This document shows positions 18,956 to 29,879 of a stretch of 64,000 nt of DNA, one piece after another. Position numbers and translations under genes: made by a program. The DNA is from Roseospira goensis (lineage in GTDB: Bacteria; Pseudomonadota; Alphaproteobacteria; Rhodospirillales; Rhodospirillaceae): NCBI RefSeq assembly GCF_014197795.1, contig NZ_JACIGI010000015.1, forward strand, positions 43,262 through 107,261. Direction: 5' to 3'. Under the pieces are notes generated by a model. That model ran no database searches and was not told where the DNA came from. It saw only the letters and a program-made list of their open reading frames with translations. Positions within the stretch are counted from its first letter, which is position 1. Each line of letters starts with the position of its first letter.

Positions 18956-19208
18956 CGGCCGGGCTCCTTCCGTTTGCGGAACGTCGAGGACGAAGACACT
19001 CGGAGGATACCCGAACCGGACACCGGGAGCGATGAGTCTGCACATGAGCCAGAGCAACCGGGTGACGGAAGCCGCGCGGCACGGGAAGAGACCCTTTAGA
19101 TAGAAAAAATGGGATCTTCGCCCGTATTTCGTCATTGCGCGCCTGCGTCTTCAGACGCGGGCATGGCCATCCAGGGCGACTGGTGCTGCCTCTTCGCCCG
19201 GGCCGCGC

Positions 19209-20567
19209 CTACTTGCCGATGCAGAAGTCGCGGAAGATGACGTCGAGCAGGTCCTCGACGTCGACCCGGCCGGTCAGCCGCCCCAGGGCGCGCGCGGCCA
19301 ACCTCAGGTCCTCCGCCACCAGTTCGGGCAGGGGGGCGTCCAGGGCGCGGACCAGAGCATCGTGGGTCTCGGCCAGGGCGTGGCGGTGGCGCGCCCGCGT
19401 CAGCGGCGGCGGCGCGCCGACCCCGGCCTCGGCCAGCGCCCGCACCCGCGTGCTCAGGGTCGCCAGCAGCGCGTCCAGCCCGGCCCCGGTGGCCAGCGAC
19501 AGGGGCAGGGGCGCCCGGCCGTCCGACAGCACCGCCGGCGGTGCGCCGCCCCGCACATCCATTTTGTTCAGAACCACGATCACCTCAGGATCCGCGGCCA
19601 GATCAACGACCGCCGGATCCAGCGGGTCCGCCGCCGCGCCGTCCAGCAACAGCAGCCGCAGGTCGGCCGCGTCGGCGCGGGCGTGGGCGCGGCGCACGCC
19701 TTCGCGTTCGATGAGGTCGGCCGTGTCGCGCAGGCCGGCGGTGTCGGCCAGCACCACCGGATAGCCGCCCAGGTCCAGGTGAACCTCCACGATATCGCGC
19801 GTCGTGCCGGCGAGGGCCGAGACGATGGCCGCCTCGCGCCGGGCCAGGGCGTTGACCAGGCTGGACTTGCCGGCGTTGGGCGGGCCGAGCACCGCCACGT
19901 GCACGCCGTCGCGCAGCCGTTCGCCCCGGGGCGGTTCGGCCAGGTGGGCGGCGATCTCTCCGGCCAGCGCAGTCATGTCGGTCCGCAGCGCCGGCAGCAG
20001 GGCTTCGGGCAGGTCCTCGTCGGAGAAGTCGATGGTCGCTTCCAGGTGGGCGAGGGTACGCACCAGCCGGTCGCGCCAGCCGTCGGTCAGGCGGGCCAGG
20101 GCGCCGTCCCTCTGGCGCAACGCCTGGCGACGTTGCGCGGCGGTCTCGGCGTCGATCAGGTCGGCCAGGCCCTCGACGGCGGTCAGGTCCAGCTTGCCGG
20201 CCTCGAAGGCGCGGCGGGTGAAGGCGCCGGGCTCGGCCGGGACCAGGCCGGGCAGGCCGGCCAGGGCGTCGAGGATCGCCCGCGTGACCGCGCGGCCGCC
20301 GTGGCCGTGCAGCTCGGCCACGTCCTCGCCGGTGAAGCTGTGCGGGGCGGGGAAGAACAGGGCCAGGCCGTCGTCCAGGATCTCCCCGCTGGCGGGGTCG
20401 CGGAAGCGGGCGCGCACGGCGCGGCGGGGTGGGGGAGGTGCAGGGCGGTCGGCGAGCGCACACAGGGCGGCGCCCGCCCGCGGTCCGCTGACGCGGATCA
20501 CCGCCACCCCGGCGCGGCCGGGGGCGGTGGACAGGGCGAACAGGGTCGGGGCGTCGGGGTGGGTCAT
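19209..20567 (-). CDS. mnmE: tRNA uridine-5-carboxymethylaminomethyl GTPase MnmE
   Basis: 452 residues. The N-terminal tetrahydrofolate-binding domain includes HSFTGEDVAELHGHGG and EPGAFTRRAFEAGKLDL. The inserted G domain has GPPNAGKSSLVNAL, AGTTRDIV, DTAGLRDT and NKMD. The C-terminus ends in FCIGK with the catalytic Cys. With MnmG it installs the cmnm5 group at wobble uridine 34 of certain tRNAs. ATG 20567 (MTHPDAPTLFALST) is the family-like start. Its partner mnmG is 5.7 kb away and on the other strand, separated by the repeat array; in many relatives the two lie closer together. Confidence 0.95.
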   Translation of the reverse strand: MTHPDAPTLFALSTAPGRAGVAVIRVSGPRAGAALCALADRPAPPPPRRAVRARFRDPASGEILDDGLALFFPAPHSFTGEDVAELHGHGGRAVTRAILDALAGLPGLVPAEPGAFTRRAFEAGKLDLTAVEGLADLIDAETAAQRRQALRQRDGALARLTDGWRDRLVRTLAHLEATIDFSDEDLPEALLPALRTDMTALAGEIAAHLAEPPRGERLRDGVHVAVLGPPNAGKSSLVNALARREAAIVSALAGTTRDIVEVHLDLGGYPVVLADTAGLRDTADLIEREGVRRAHARADAADLRLLLLDGAAADPLDPAVVDLAADPEVIVVLNKMDVRGGAPPAVLSDGRAPLPLSLATGAGLDALLATLSTRVRALAEAGVGAPPPLTRARHRHALAETHDALVRALDAPLPELVAEDLRLAARALGRLTGRVDVEDLLDVIFRDFCIGK

Positions 20568-20663
20568 GGCGGGGAGGATGCCGCTGCCCGCCTCGGACCG
20601 CAATCGGGTTGCCGAAGCCCGGTCGCCGCGGCCACGACGCTGCGCCTTTCCGGCGGTCTTGCC

Positions 20664-20681
20664 CCCACGCTCCTGCGTGGG
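20664..20681. repeat. Single CCCACGC-family hairpin
   Basis: CCCACGC-TCCT-GCGTGGG is identical in arms and loop to hairpins in the 9597-10160 array, 10.5 kb away. It stands alone upstream of mnmE and at the left edge of the 176-bp array, which shows that this hairpin family disperses as single copies. Confidence 0.7.
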
Positions 20682-20720
20682 CGACCGTCCTGTGACGCGC
20701 CGCCCGCGCGGAATCCCGCC

Positions 20721-21866
20721 GACGCCTTGGTGTCTTCGTGCCTTGGTGGTTCATTTTCGCGACCGGGGCGGAGGGAACCACCAAGACTCCAAGGCACCAA
20801 GGGCGCAGCCCCCGGCCGTGGCCCTGGCGCCCGCCTCGACGTCGGAAGACCGGATGCCGCATGTGCGGCGGCACACAGGACAATAGGGATCGGGCCGACG
20901 CCTTGGGGCCTTCGTGTCTTGGTGGTCAATCTTCGCGACCGGGGCAGAGGGAACCACCAAGGCTCCAAGGCACCAAGGGCGCAGCCCCCGGCCTCGGCCC
21001 TGGCGCCCGCCTCGGTGTCGGAAGACCGGATGCCGCATATGCGGCGGCACACAGGACGATAGGGATCGGGCCGACGCCTTGGCGCCTTCGTGCCTTGGTG
21101 GTTCATTTTCGCGACCGGGGTGGAGGAAGACCACCAAGGCTCCAAGGCACCAAGGGGACCGTCCCCGGCCTCACCCCTGGCGCCGGCCTCGGCGTCGGAA
21201 GACCGGTTGCTGCGTCCGTGGTGGTTCGGACCACCATCGGGATCTCGCCGACGCCTTGGTGTCTTCGTGCCTTGGTGGTCGATCCTCGCGACCGGGGCGG
21301 AGGGAACCCCCAAGGCTCCAAGGCACCAAGGGCGCAGCCCCCCGCCTTGGCCCTGGCGCCCGCCTCGGCGTCGGAAGACCAGATGCCGCATGTGCGGCGG
21401 CACACAGGACGATAGGGATCGGGCCAACGCCTTGGCGCCTTCGTGCCTTGGTGGTCAATCCTCGCGACCGGGGCGGTGGGAACCCCCAAGGCTCCAAGGC
21501 ACCAAGGGCGCAGCCCCCGGCCGTGGCCCTGGCGCCCGCCTCAGCGTCGGAAGACCGGATGCCGCATGTGCGGCGGCACACAGGACGATAGGGATCGGGC
21601 CAACGCCTTGGGGCCTTCGTGCCTTGGTGGTCGATCCTCGCGACCGGGGCGGAGGGAACCCCCAAGGCTCCAAGGCACCAAGGGCGCAGCCCCCGGCCGT
21701 GGCCCTGGCGCCCGCCTCAGCGTCGGAAGACCGGGGGCCGCATGTGCGGCGGCACACAGGACGATAGGGATCGGGCCAACGCCTTGGCGCCTTTGTGTCT
21801 TGGTGGTCGATCCTCGCGACCGGGGCGGAGGGAACCCCCAAGACTCCAAGGCACCAAGGGCGCAGC
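20721..21866. repeat. Tandem array of 176-bp repeats (six full units plus partial)
   Basis: Units start with (G/A)ACGCCTTGG at 20721, 20897, 21073, 21250, 21426, 21602 and 21778, a spacing of 176-177 bp. Each contains a large inverted repeat, with CCTTGGTGxCTTxGTGCCTTGG opposed to ACCACCAAGxCTCCAAGG about 25 bases later. A GC-rich linker with GGCGCCCGCCTC, then TCGGAAGACCGG, GCCGCATGTGCGGC and ACAGGACGATAGGGATCGGG, completes the unit. The third unit is diverged around 21200-21245. Open frames in all six frames are artefacts of the 176-bp period. The array ends 23 bases before a parS site. Confidence 0.92.
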
Positions 21867-21888
21867 GCGGGACGCCCCCATACGCGTC

Positions 21889-21904
21889 CGTTTCACGTGA
21901 AACA
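21889..21904. promoter_or_regulatory. parS site 1 (isolated)
   Basis: CGTTTCACGTGAAACA contains the perfect 14-base palindrome GTTTCACGTGAAAC, the core of the bacterial chromosomal parS bound by ParB. It is 3.9 kb from the main cluster and 8.8 kb from parB, at the edge of the 176-bp repeat array. Confidence 0.9.
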
Positions 21905-21975
21905 CCGCCGCCGCCGCTGGTCCCGGTCATCGCCCATCGCCGCGTCGGCGCGCGGGTCCGAGACCGCCGACGCCG

Positions 21976-22014
21976 ATCGGGACGCCGCCTATCGGGACGC
22001 CGCCTATCGGGACG
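21976..22014 (+). repeat. 15-bp tandem repeat
   Basis: atcgggacgccgcct is repeated at 21976 and 21991 and starts again at 22006. It lies in the ~200-base gap between parS site 1 and the end of the DUF6489 gene; nothing else is evident in that gap. Confidence 0.6.
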
Positions 22015-22103
22015 GGGGGGTGCCTGGCGGGTGGGTAGGCGTCCTCAAGCTCGCGTGCGCGGATATCGGCCACCACCTCGTCATCGGTGCGCGCCGCCCG
22101 GCC

Positions 22104-22382
22104 TCACGACTCCCGGTCCCCGCTGCTGCCGCTCCCGCCCGCGGCACGGCTGGCGGCGGTGGCGAACTGCTGCCAGAAGAACTTCTGCAACTGCTCCAGG
22201 TTGCCGATCTGGTGCGGCAGCCAGGTCCGGATCAGCACCTCGGGGTCGGTGGCGGCCAGGTTCGCTTCCAGCCGCTCCTGGAGCTGGGCCATCAGCGCGC
22301 TCTGCATCGGCTGCACGTCCGGCAGGCCGAGGAACGTCCGGGCCTCCTCCGGCGTGCAGTCCACGTCGATATGCAGCTTCAT
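22104..22382 (-). CDS. DUF6489 family protein
   Basis: 92 residues. [20 protein letters not shown] followed by [22 protein letters not shown] and [20 protein letters not shown] matches the small conserved alphaproteobacterial family DUF6489 as I remember it, which has no assigned function. It is helical and cytoplasmic, with a disordered Ala/Gly/Ser tail. ATG 22382 is preceded by GGAGGCACCC on the minus strand, deciding the start against the in-frame extension to 22538. It diverges from the thioredoxin-domain gene at 22537. Confidence 0.85.
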   Translation of the reverse strand: MKLHIDVDCTPEEARTFLGLPDVQPMQSALMAQLQERLEANLAATDPEVLIRTWLPHQIGNLEQLQKFFWQQFATAASRAAGGSGSSGDRES

Positions 22383-22536
22383 CGCGGGTGCCTCCCCGAG
22401 GGGGCCGGCGGTTGCATGCGCCCGGCCGGATGCCAATGTCCTCCCCAACGAAGGACCCAACCTAAGGCATTGCGCCCCCGAGTCCAACCCCGGGCGCGCG
22501 CGCAATTCCTGTCCCGAACCGCGGAGTCGGACCGCC

Positions 22537-24618
22537 ATGCCCCTTGACCAGGATCCCCGTAACCGTCTCGACGCCGAGACCAGCCCCTACCTGCTCCAGC
22601 ACAAGGACAACCCGGTGCACTGGTGGGCCTGGGGGCCGGAGGCCTTCGCCGCCGCCCGGGCCGAGCGCAAACCGGTGCTGCTGTCGATCGGCTATGCCGC
22701 CTGCCACTGGTGCCATGTCATGGCGCACGAGAGCTTCGAGGACCCGGAGATCGCCGCGGTCATGAACGACCTGTTCGTCAGCATCAAGGTCGACCGCGAG
22801 GAACGCCCGGACGTCGACGCGCTCTACATGGCGGCGCTGTCGATGATGGGCGAGCAGGGCGGCTGGCCCCTGACCATGTTCCTGACCCCGGACGGCACGC
22901 CCTTCACCGGCGGCACCTACTTCCCGCCCGAACCGCGCTACGGCCGACCCGGCTTTGCGCAGGTGCTGCGCCGGGTGGCAGAGATCTATCACGCCGGCGA
23001 CGGCCAGGTGGACCGCGCCGCGGCCAGCCTGAAGGAGGGCCTGGAGAGCCACACCCGGTCCGGCGCCGGGCCGGCGGACGCGCCGCTGCCGACCCTGGCC
23101 GACCTGGATGGCTGGGCGCGGTCGCTGGCGGGGCACGTGGATCCGGTGCACGGCGGCCTTCAGGGCGCGCCGAAGTTCCCCATGGCCTACGCCTTCGCCT
23201 TCCTGTGGCGGGCCTATCGCCGCACCGGCGAGGCCGCCCTGGGCGACGCCGTGCGGCTGACGATGGAGCGCATGAGCCAGGGCGGCATCTGGGACCACGT
23301 GGGCGGCGGCCTGGCGCGCTATTCCACCGATGCTCAGTGGCTGGCCCCGCACTTCGAGAAGATGCTGTACGACAACGCCCAATACATCGACCTGCTGACC
23401 CGACTGTGGACCGCCGACCGCACGCCGCTGTTCAAGACCCGGGTCGCGGAGACGGTGGCTTGGTTGGAGCGCGAGATGGGCACCGAGACCGGCGCCTTCG
23501 CCGCCGCCCTGGACGCCGACAGCGAGGGCGAGGAGGGCCGGTTCTACGTCTGGTCCGAGGCCGAGATCGACGCCGCGCTGGGCGACGATCCGGACACGCT
23601 GGCCCTGGTCAAGCGCGCCTACGACGTCACTCCGGCCGGCAACTGGGAGGGCAAGGTCATCCTCAACCGCTCCCAGCCGCAGCCCCGGCCCGCGTCGGGC
23701 GACACCGCCGAGGCGCTGGAGGCCCGCCTCGCGGCGGCGCGGGCGCGGCTGCTGGCGGTGCGCGAGACCCGGGTGCGCCCGGCCCGCGACGATAAGGTTC
23801 TCGCGGACTGGACCGGTTTGATGATCGCCGCCCTGGTGCGGGCCGGGCAGGCGTTCGACCGGCCGGACTGGACCGACCGGGCCGCCACGGCCTTCCGCGC
23901 CGTGGTCGACACCATGACCTGGACCGACGCCGACGGCCGGGTCCGCCTGGGCCATGCCTGGTGCCGGGGGCGGCTGCAACGGGCGGCGGTGCTGGACGAC
24001 TACGCCCACATGACGCTTGCCGCGCTGGCGCTGTATGAGGCGACGGGGGAGGGCGCCTACCTCGCCCAGGCGCGCGCCTGGGTCGACACCGCCGTGGCGC
24101 TGTATCACGACGCCGGGGCCGGCGGGTTCTTCCTCACCGCCCATGACGCCGACGACCTGATCGTGCGCTCGAAGACCGCGGTGGACAACCCGACCCCGTC
24201 CGGCAACGGCGCCCTGGCGGTGGCGCTGGCGCGGCTGCACCTGATCACCGGCGAGGCCCGCTACCGTGCCCTGGCCGAGGGCACCGTGCGGGCGTTCCTG
24301 GGGGTGCTGACGCGCATCTTCCCGCACTCGGGCACCCTGCTGGAGGCGCTGGAGCTGCTGGAGGCGGGGATCCAGGTGGTGCTGGTGGGGCCGGCCGCGG
24401 CCGACGACACCCGGGCGCTGGCCCGGGCGGTGACCGAGAGCCCGGCCGAGGGCCTCGTCGTCACCCGCCTGGCGCCCGAGGCCAGCCTGCCCCCGGGCCA
24501 TCCGGCCCACGGCAAGACGATGGTGGACGGCCGGCCCACGGCCTATGTCTGCCGGGGTCCGGTGTGCTCGGCCCCGGTCACCGACGCCGACGCGCTCGCC
24601 GCCCAGCTCGCCGCGTGA
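22537..24618 (+). CDS. Thioredoxin-domain protein, YyaL/DUF255 family
   Basis: 693 residues. The N-terminal thioredoxin-like domain has [20 protein letters not shown] and the motif [10 protein letters not shown] (Cys-His-Trp-Cys). It is followed by a long alpha/alpha toroid like that of N-acylglucosamine epimerases, with [17 protein letters not shown] and [18 protein letters not shown]. The family is widespread (human SPATA20, Bacillus YyaL) and of uncertain biochemical role. No signal peptide is present. ATG 22537 gives the usual [11 protein letters not shown] start. It is followed after 155 bases by a quinone oxidoreductase in the same direction. Confidence 0.9.
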   Translation: MPLDQDPRNRLDAETSPYLLQHKDNPVHWWAWGPEAFAAARAERKPVLLSIGYAACHWCHVMAHESFEDPEIAAVMNDLFVSIKVDREERPDVDALYMAALSMMGEQGGWPLTMFLTPDGTPFTGGTYFPPEPRYGRPGFAQVLRRVAEIYHAGDGQVDRAAASLKEGLESHTRSGAGPADAPLPTLADLDGWARSLAGHVDPVHGGLQGAPKFPMAYAFAFLWRAYRRTGEAALGDAVRLTMERMSQGGIWDHVGGGLARYSTDAQWLAPHFEKMLYDNAQYIDLLTRLWTADRTPLFKTRVAETVAWLEREMGTETGAFAAALDADSEGEEGRFYVWSEAEIDAALGDDPDTLALVKRAYDVTPAGNWEGKVILNRSQPQPRPASGDTAEALEARLAAARARLLAVRETRVRPARDDKVLADWTGLMIAALVRAGQAFDRPDWTDRAATAFRAVVDTMTWTDADGRVRLGHAWCRGRLQRAAVLDDYAHMTLAALALYEATGEGAYLAQARAWVDTAVALYHDAGAGGFFLTAHDADDLIVRSKTAVDNPTPSGNGALAVALARLHLITGEARYRALAEGTVRAFLGVLTRIFPHSGTLLEALELLEAGIQVVLVGPAAADDTRALARAVTESPAEGLVVTRLAPEASLPPGHPAHGKTMVDGRPTAYVCRGPVCSAPVTDADALAAQLAA

Positions 24619-24773
24619 GAGCGCGCCGGCGCCACGGACCCGAGACACCCGGCGGACCGCGTGGTAGGGGACCCCCTCGGGAGCGGCGACGGGGCGGCGT
24701 CCGGCGTCGGGGCGGCGCGGCGCCGCCCGCGCCAACACCACACCACCAACACCAGAACAAGACGAGGTTTCCC

Positions 24774-25754
24774 ATGGCGTCCGTCCATGCCATCCGCTTC
24801 CATGAGACCGGCGGCCCCGAGGTGCTGCGCTGGGAGGAGGTCGCGCTGCCCGACCCCGGCCCCGGCGAGGCGCTTGTGCGCCACGCGGCGGTGGGGCTGA
24901 ACTACATCGACACCTACCACCGCAGCGGCCTGTATCCGGTGACGCTGCCGTCGGGGATCGGCCTGGAGGGCGCCGGTGTCGTCGAGGCGGTCGGCGACGG
25001 CGTGACGGAGGTCGCGGTGGGCGACCGCGTGGCCTACGGCACCGGACCCCTGGGCGCCTACAGCGAGGCCCGGGTGATGCCGGCGGCGACGCTGGTGCGG
25101 CTGCCCGACACCATCGACGACCGGAGCGCCGCCGCCATGATGCTGCAGGGCCTGACGGCGCAGTACCTGATCCGCCGCCTGTTCCCGGTGCAGCCGGGCA
25201 TGACGGTGCTGTTCCATGCCGCTGCCGGCGGGGTGGGGCTGATCGCCTGCCAGTGGCTGAAGCACATCGGGGCCACGGTGATCGGCACCGTGGGCTCGCC
25301 GGAGAAGGCAGCGCTGGCGAAGGCCCACGGCTGCGACCACACCATCCTGTATCGTGACGAGGACTTCGTCGCCCGGGTCAAGGAGGTCACCGGCGGCGCC
25401 GGGGTGCCGGTGGTCTACGACGGGGTCGGCAAGGACGTGTTCGACGGCTCGCTGGACTGCCTGGCCCGGCGCGGCATGATGGTGACCTACGGCAATGCCT
25501 CGGGGCCGGTGCCCGACGTGGCGCCCCTGACCCTGAACGCCAAGGGCTCGCTGTTCCTGACCCGGCCCAAGCTGATGGACTATGTCGCCACGCGCAGCGA
25601 GCTGACCGCGGCGGCGGACGATCTGTTCGACGTGGTCGGCTCCGGCGCGGTGACCATCGCGGTCAACCAGACCTATGCGCTCAAGGACGCCGCCCAGGCC
25701 CACCGGGATCTGGAGGCGCGCAAGACCACCGGCTCGACGGTGCTGCTGCCGTAG
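24774..25754 (+). CDS. Quinone oxidoreductase (zeta-crystallin type, NADPH-dependent)
   Basis: 326 residues, zinc-free medium-chain dehydrogenase. VGLNYIDTYHRSGLYP, LPSGIGLEGAGVVEAVG and the NADPH-binding HAAAGGVGLIACQWLKHIGA define the QOR subfamily, and VYDGVGKDVFDGSLDCL follows. It reduces quinones by one electron, or acts more broadly on enones, in the cytoplasm. The start at ATG 24774 is preceded by GACGAGGTTTCCC. Its stop codon lies only 14 bases before the first parS site of the main cluster. Confidence 0.93.
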   Translation: MASVHAIRFHETGGPEVLRWEEVALPDPGPGEALVRHAAVGLNYIDTYHRSGLYPVTLPSGIGLEGAGVVEAVGDGVTEVAVGDRVAYGTGPLGAYSEARVMPAATLVRLPDTIDDRSAAAMMLQGLTAQYLIRRLFPVQPGMTVLFHAAAGGVGLIACQWLKHIGATVIGTVGSPEKAALAKAHGCDHTILYRDEDFVARVKEVTGGAGVPVVYDGVGKDVFDGSLDCLARRGMMVTYGNASGPVPDVAPLTLNAKGSLFLTRPKLMDYVATRSELTAAADDLFDVVGSGAVTIAVNQTYALKDAAQAHRDLEARKTTGSTVLLP

Positions 25755-25768
25755 GGGCGGGCCCGAGG

Positions 25769-25784
25769 CGTTTCATGTGAAACC
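25769..25784. promoter_or_regulatory. parS-like site 2 (one substitution)
   Basis: CGTTTCATGTGAAACC differs from the palindrome at one central base (T for C). It is the first of four sites spaced 38-45 bases apart right after the quinone oxidoreductase gene. Confidence 0.75.
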
Positions 25785-25813
25785 TGGGGCGGGGCAGGGC
25801 GGCCGGGGTCCCG

Positions 25814-25829
25814 CGTTTCACGTGAAACC
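25814..25829. promoter_or_regulatory. parS site 3
   Basis: CGTTTCACGTGAAACC has a perfect 14-base core. The spacer to the next site is a near-copy of the preceding spacer (GGGGCGGGGCAGGGCG), so sites 2-4 arose by local duplication. Confidence 0.92.
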
Positions 25830-25851
25830 CGGGGCGGGGCAGGGCGACCGG

Positions 25852-25867
25852 CGTTTCACGTGAAACA
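25852..25867. promoter_or_regulatory. parS site 4
   Basis: CGTTTCACGTGAAACA has a perfect core and lies 38 bases from site 3. The spacer pattern is the one duplicated in this cluster. Confidence 0.92.
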
Positions 25868-25889
25868 GGGGGCGAGCCCGGCCAACGGG

Positions 25890-25905
25890 TGTTTCACGTG
25901 AAACC
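25890..25905. promoter_or_regulatory. parS site 5
   Basis: TGTTTCACGTGAAACC has a perfect core and, with its 5' T, is closest to the classical 16-base consensus TGTTTCACGTGAAACA. It precedes the inverted copy of the 176-bp repeat. Confidence 0.92.
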
Positions 25906-25939
25906 GTGCGGCGCGGCCGTGGTGGGTCTTGCTGTCACG

Positions 25940-26112
25940 GCTGCGAGGATTGACCACCAAGGCACGAAGACACCAAGGCGTCGGCGGGATCCCGATGACC
26001 GCGCGTGCGGCCGCGCTGGCGGCACCCGAGTCTTCCGACGCCAAGGCCGGCACCAAGGGTGAGACCGGGTGGCGTGGCCTTGGTGCCTTGGAGCCTTGGT
26101 GGTTCTCTCTGC
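25940..26112 (-). repeat. Single inverted, permuted copy of the 176-bp repeat
   Basis: On the minus strand this reads ACCACCAAGGCTCCAAGGC, then GGCGTCGGAAGAC and CCGACGCCTTGGTGTC, ending at GCCTTGGTGGTCAATCCTCG. It is one full unit of the 20721-21866 array, circularly permuted and in opposite orientation. It sits between parS sites 5 and 6. Confidence 0.85.
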
Positions 26113-26128
26113 CGTCAACACCGGCCGC

Positions 26129-26144
26129 CGTTTCACGTGAAACA
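26129..26144. promoter_or_regulatory. parS site 6
   Basis: CGTTTCACGTGAAACA has a perfect core, lies 85 bases before mnmG and is separated from site 5 by the inverted repeat copy. Confidence 0.92.
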
Positions 26145-26228
26145 GCGTCCGGCTCTGGGCCGCCTTGACGCCACGGTCGGGCGGGCCGATGTTCCGCCCA
26201 ACCCCGCCTGTCCCGCCGTGATCCGCCC

Positions 26229-28187
<1,959 letters not shown>

Positions 28188-28206
28188 GCGGGGCGGGGCG
28201 GGGCGG

Positions 28207-28957
28207 GGACAAGACCCCCAAGACTCCAAGGCCCCAAGGGCGCAGCCCCCGGCCGTGGCCCTGGCGCCCGCCTCGGCGTCGGAAGACCGGGGGCTGCATG
28301 TGCGGCGGGCACGGAGGACGATAGGGGTCGGGCCAACGCCTTGGCGCCTTCCTGCCTTGGTGGTCGATCCTCGCGACCGGGGCGGAGGAAACCACCAAGA
28401 CTCCAAGGCCCCAAGGGCGCAGCCCCCGGCCGTGGCCCTGGCGCCCGCCTCAGCGTCGGAAGACCGGGGGCCGCATGTGCGGCGGGCACGGAGGACGATA
28501 GGGGTCGGGCCGACGCCTTGGGGCCTTCGTGCCTTGGTGGTCGATCTTCGCGACCGGGGCGGAGCGAACCACCAAGACTCCAAGGCCCCAAGGGCGCAGC
28601 CCCCGGCCGTGGCCCTGGCGCCCGCCTCGGCGTCGGAAGACCAGATGCCGCATGTGCGGCGGCACACAGGACGATAGGGATCGGGCCGACGCCTTGGGGC
28701 CTTTGTGTCTTGGTGGTCGATCCTCGCGACCGGGGCGGAGGGAACCACCAAGACACCAAGGCACCAAGGGCACAGCCCCCGGCCGTGGCCTTGGCGCCCG
28801 CCTCGGCGTCGGAAGACCGGGGGCCGCATGTGCGGCGGGCACGGAGGACGATAGGGGTCGGGCCAACGCCTTGGCGCCTTCCTGCCTTGGTGGTCGATCC
28901 TCGCGACCGGGGCGGAGGGAACCACCAAGACACCAAGGCCCCAAGGGCACACCACCC
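28207..28957. repeat. Second 176-bp repeat array (about 4.3 units)
   Basis: Same unit and orientation as 20721-21866, with unit starts at 28335, 28512, 28688 and 28865 and partial units at each end. The copies here more often read GGCCCCAAGG and GGCGGGCACGGAGGAC than the first array, so the two arrays have diverged as groups. It fills the mnmG-rsmG gap; after it only ~120 bases remain before rsmG. Confidence 0.92.
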
Positions 28958-29078
28958 GGCCGGACCGATGTGGCGAACCGGTCGGACCTTGGGAGGGTCG
29001 CGCTGGCGCTCGCCGCCGCGCTGGTGCTATCACCCGACCCGGACACCGAGACCAGCCCCGTCAAGGATCCCCGACCCC

Positions 29079-29879
29079 ATGTCCACCGTCCGTTCCCGTC
29101 CGCCCGGTCGCGGCCCGCGCGATCGCAGCACCGACCACCGCGACGGCCGGCGCACGGCGGCCCCGGCGCTCGGGCTGCCGCCGCCTGCGGACTGTCGCGC
29201 GGGCCTCGCCGCCGCCCTCGGCCGCGACCCCGCCGCCGTCCCCGCCGCCGTCCCTGACGAGACCGTCGCCCGCCTGCGCGCCCTCCTGGAGCTGCTCGCC
29301 ACCTGGACCCGGCGCATCAACCTGGTGGGGCCGGCCACCCTGCCGCAGGCCTGGGAGCGCCACGTGCTCGATTCGGCCCGCCTCGTCCCGCTGATCCCAC
29401 CCGGAGCCCGGCGCGTCGTCGACCTGGGGTCGGGCGCCGGCTTCCCCGGGCTGGTGCTGGCCCTTCTGGGGGCGCCTGACGTCCACCTCGTCGAATCGGA
29501 CCAGCGCAAGGCCGCCTTCCTGCGCGAGGTCGCGCGGGTGACCGGCGCCCCGGTGACGGTCCACGCGGCCCGCATCGAGGCCGTGCCCCCGCTCGCCGCC
29601 GACGTGGTGACCGCCCGCGCCCTGGCGCCGTTGCCCGATCTGCTGCCGCTCGTGACCCGCCACCTGACGCCCGACGGGGTCGCGCTGCTGCCGAAAGGCC
29701 GCGGCGCGGAGAGCGAATTGACCGCCTGCCGCGAACGATGGATCATGCGGGTCGACTCGCATCCCGGTCCCGGTCCGTCCGCCGCCGCCGCCGCGCCCGT
29801 GCGCGGCGGCGCCGACCCGGACTCGGCCGGGCCGATCCTCATCCTCCGGGAGATCCGCCGTGCCCCGTCCCCAGCTTGA
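29079..29879 (+). CDS. rsmG: 16S rRNA (guanine-N7)-methyltransferase RsmG
   Basis: 266 residues. The SAM-binding VDLGSGAGFPGLVLALLG, WTRRINLVGP and ERHVLDSARLVPLIPP identify GidB/RsmG, which methylates G527 of 16S rRNA. The N-terminal ~45 residues from ATG 29079 are Arg/Pro-rich and exceed the usual length (~210), so a later start is possible. The C-terminus also has an Ala/Gly/Pro insertion. The last 20 bases overlap parA, showing translational coupling of rsmG-parA-parB. Confidence 0.9.
   Translation: MSTVRSRPPGRGPRDRSTDHRDGRRTAAPALGLPPPADCRAGLAAALGRDPAAVPAAVPDETVARLRALLELLATWTRRINLVGPATLPQAWERHVLDSARLVPLIPPGARRVVDLGSGAGFPGLVLALLGAPDVHLVESDQRKAAFLREVARVTGAPVTVHAARIEAVPPLAADVVTARALAPLPDLLPLVTRHLTPDGVALLPKGRGAESELTACRERWIMRVDSHPGPGPSAAAAAPVRGGADPDSAGPILILREIRRAPSPA

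Noticed and set aside
20721-21866. Protein-coding genes in the 176-bp array
   Set aside because: Long open frames occur in several frames on both strands with the same repeated peptide patterns; they follow the repeat period and lack start sites and family features.
28207-28957. N-terminal extension of rsmG or a separate repeat protein
   Set aside because: The open frame crosses the 176-bp repeat; the family-like rsmG begins after it at 29079.
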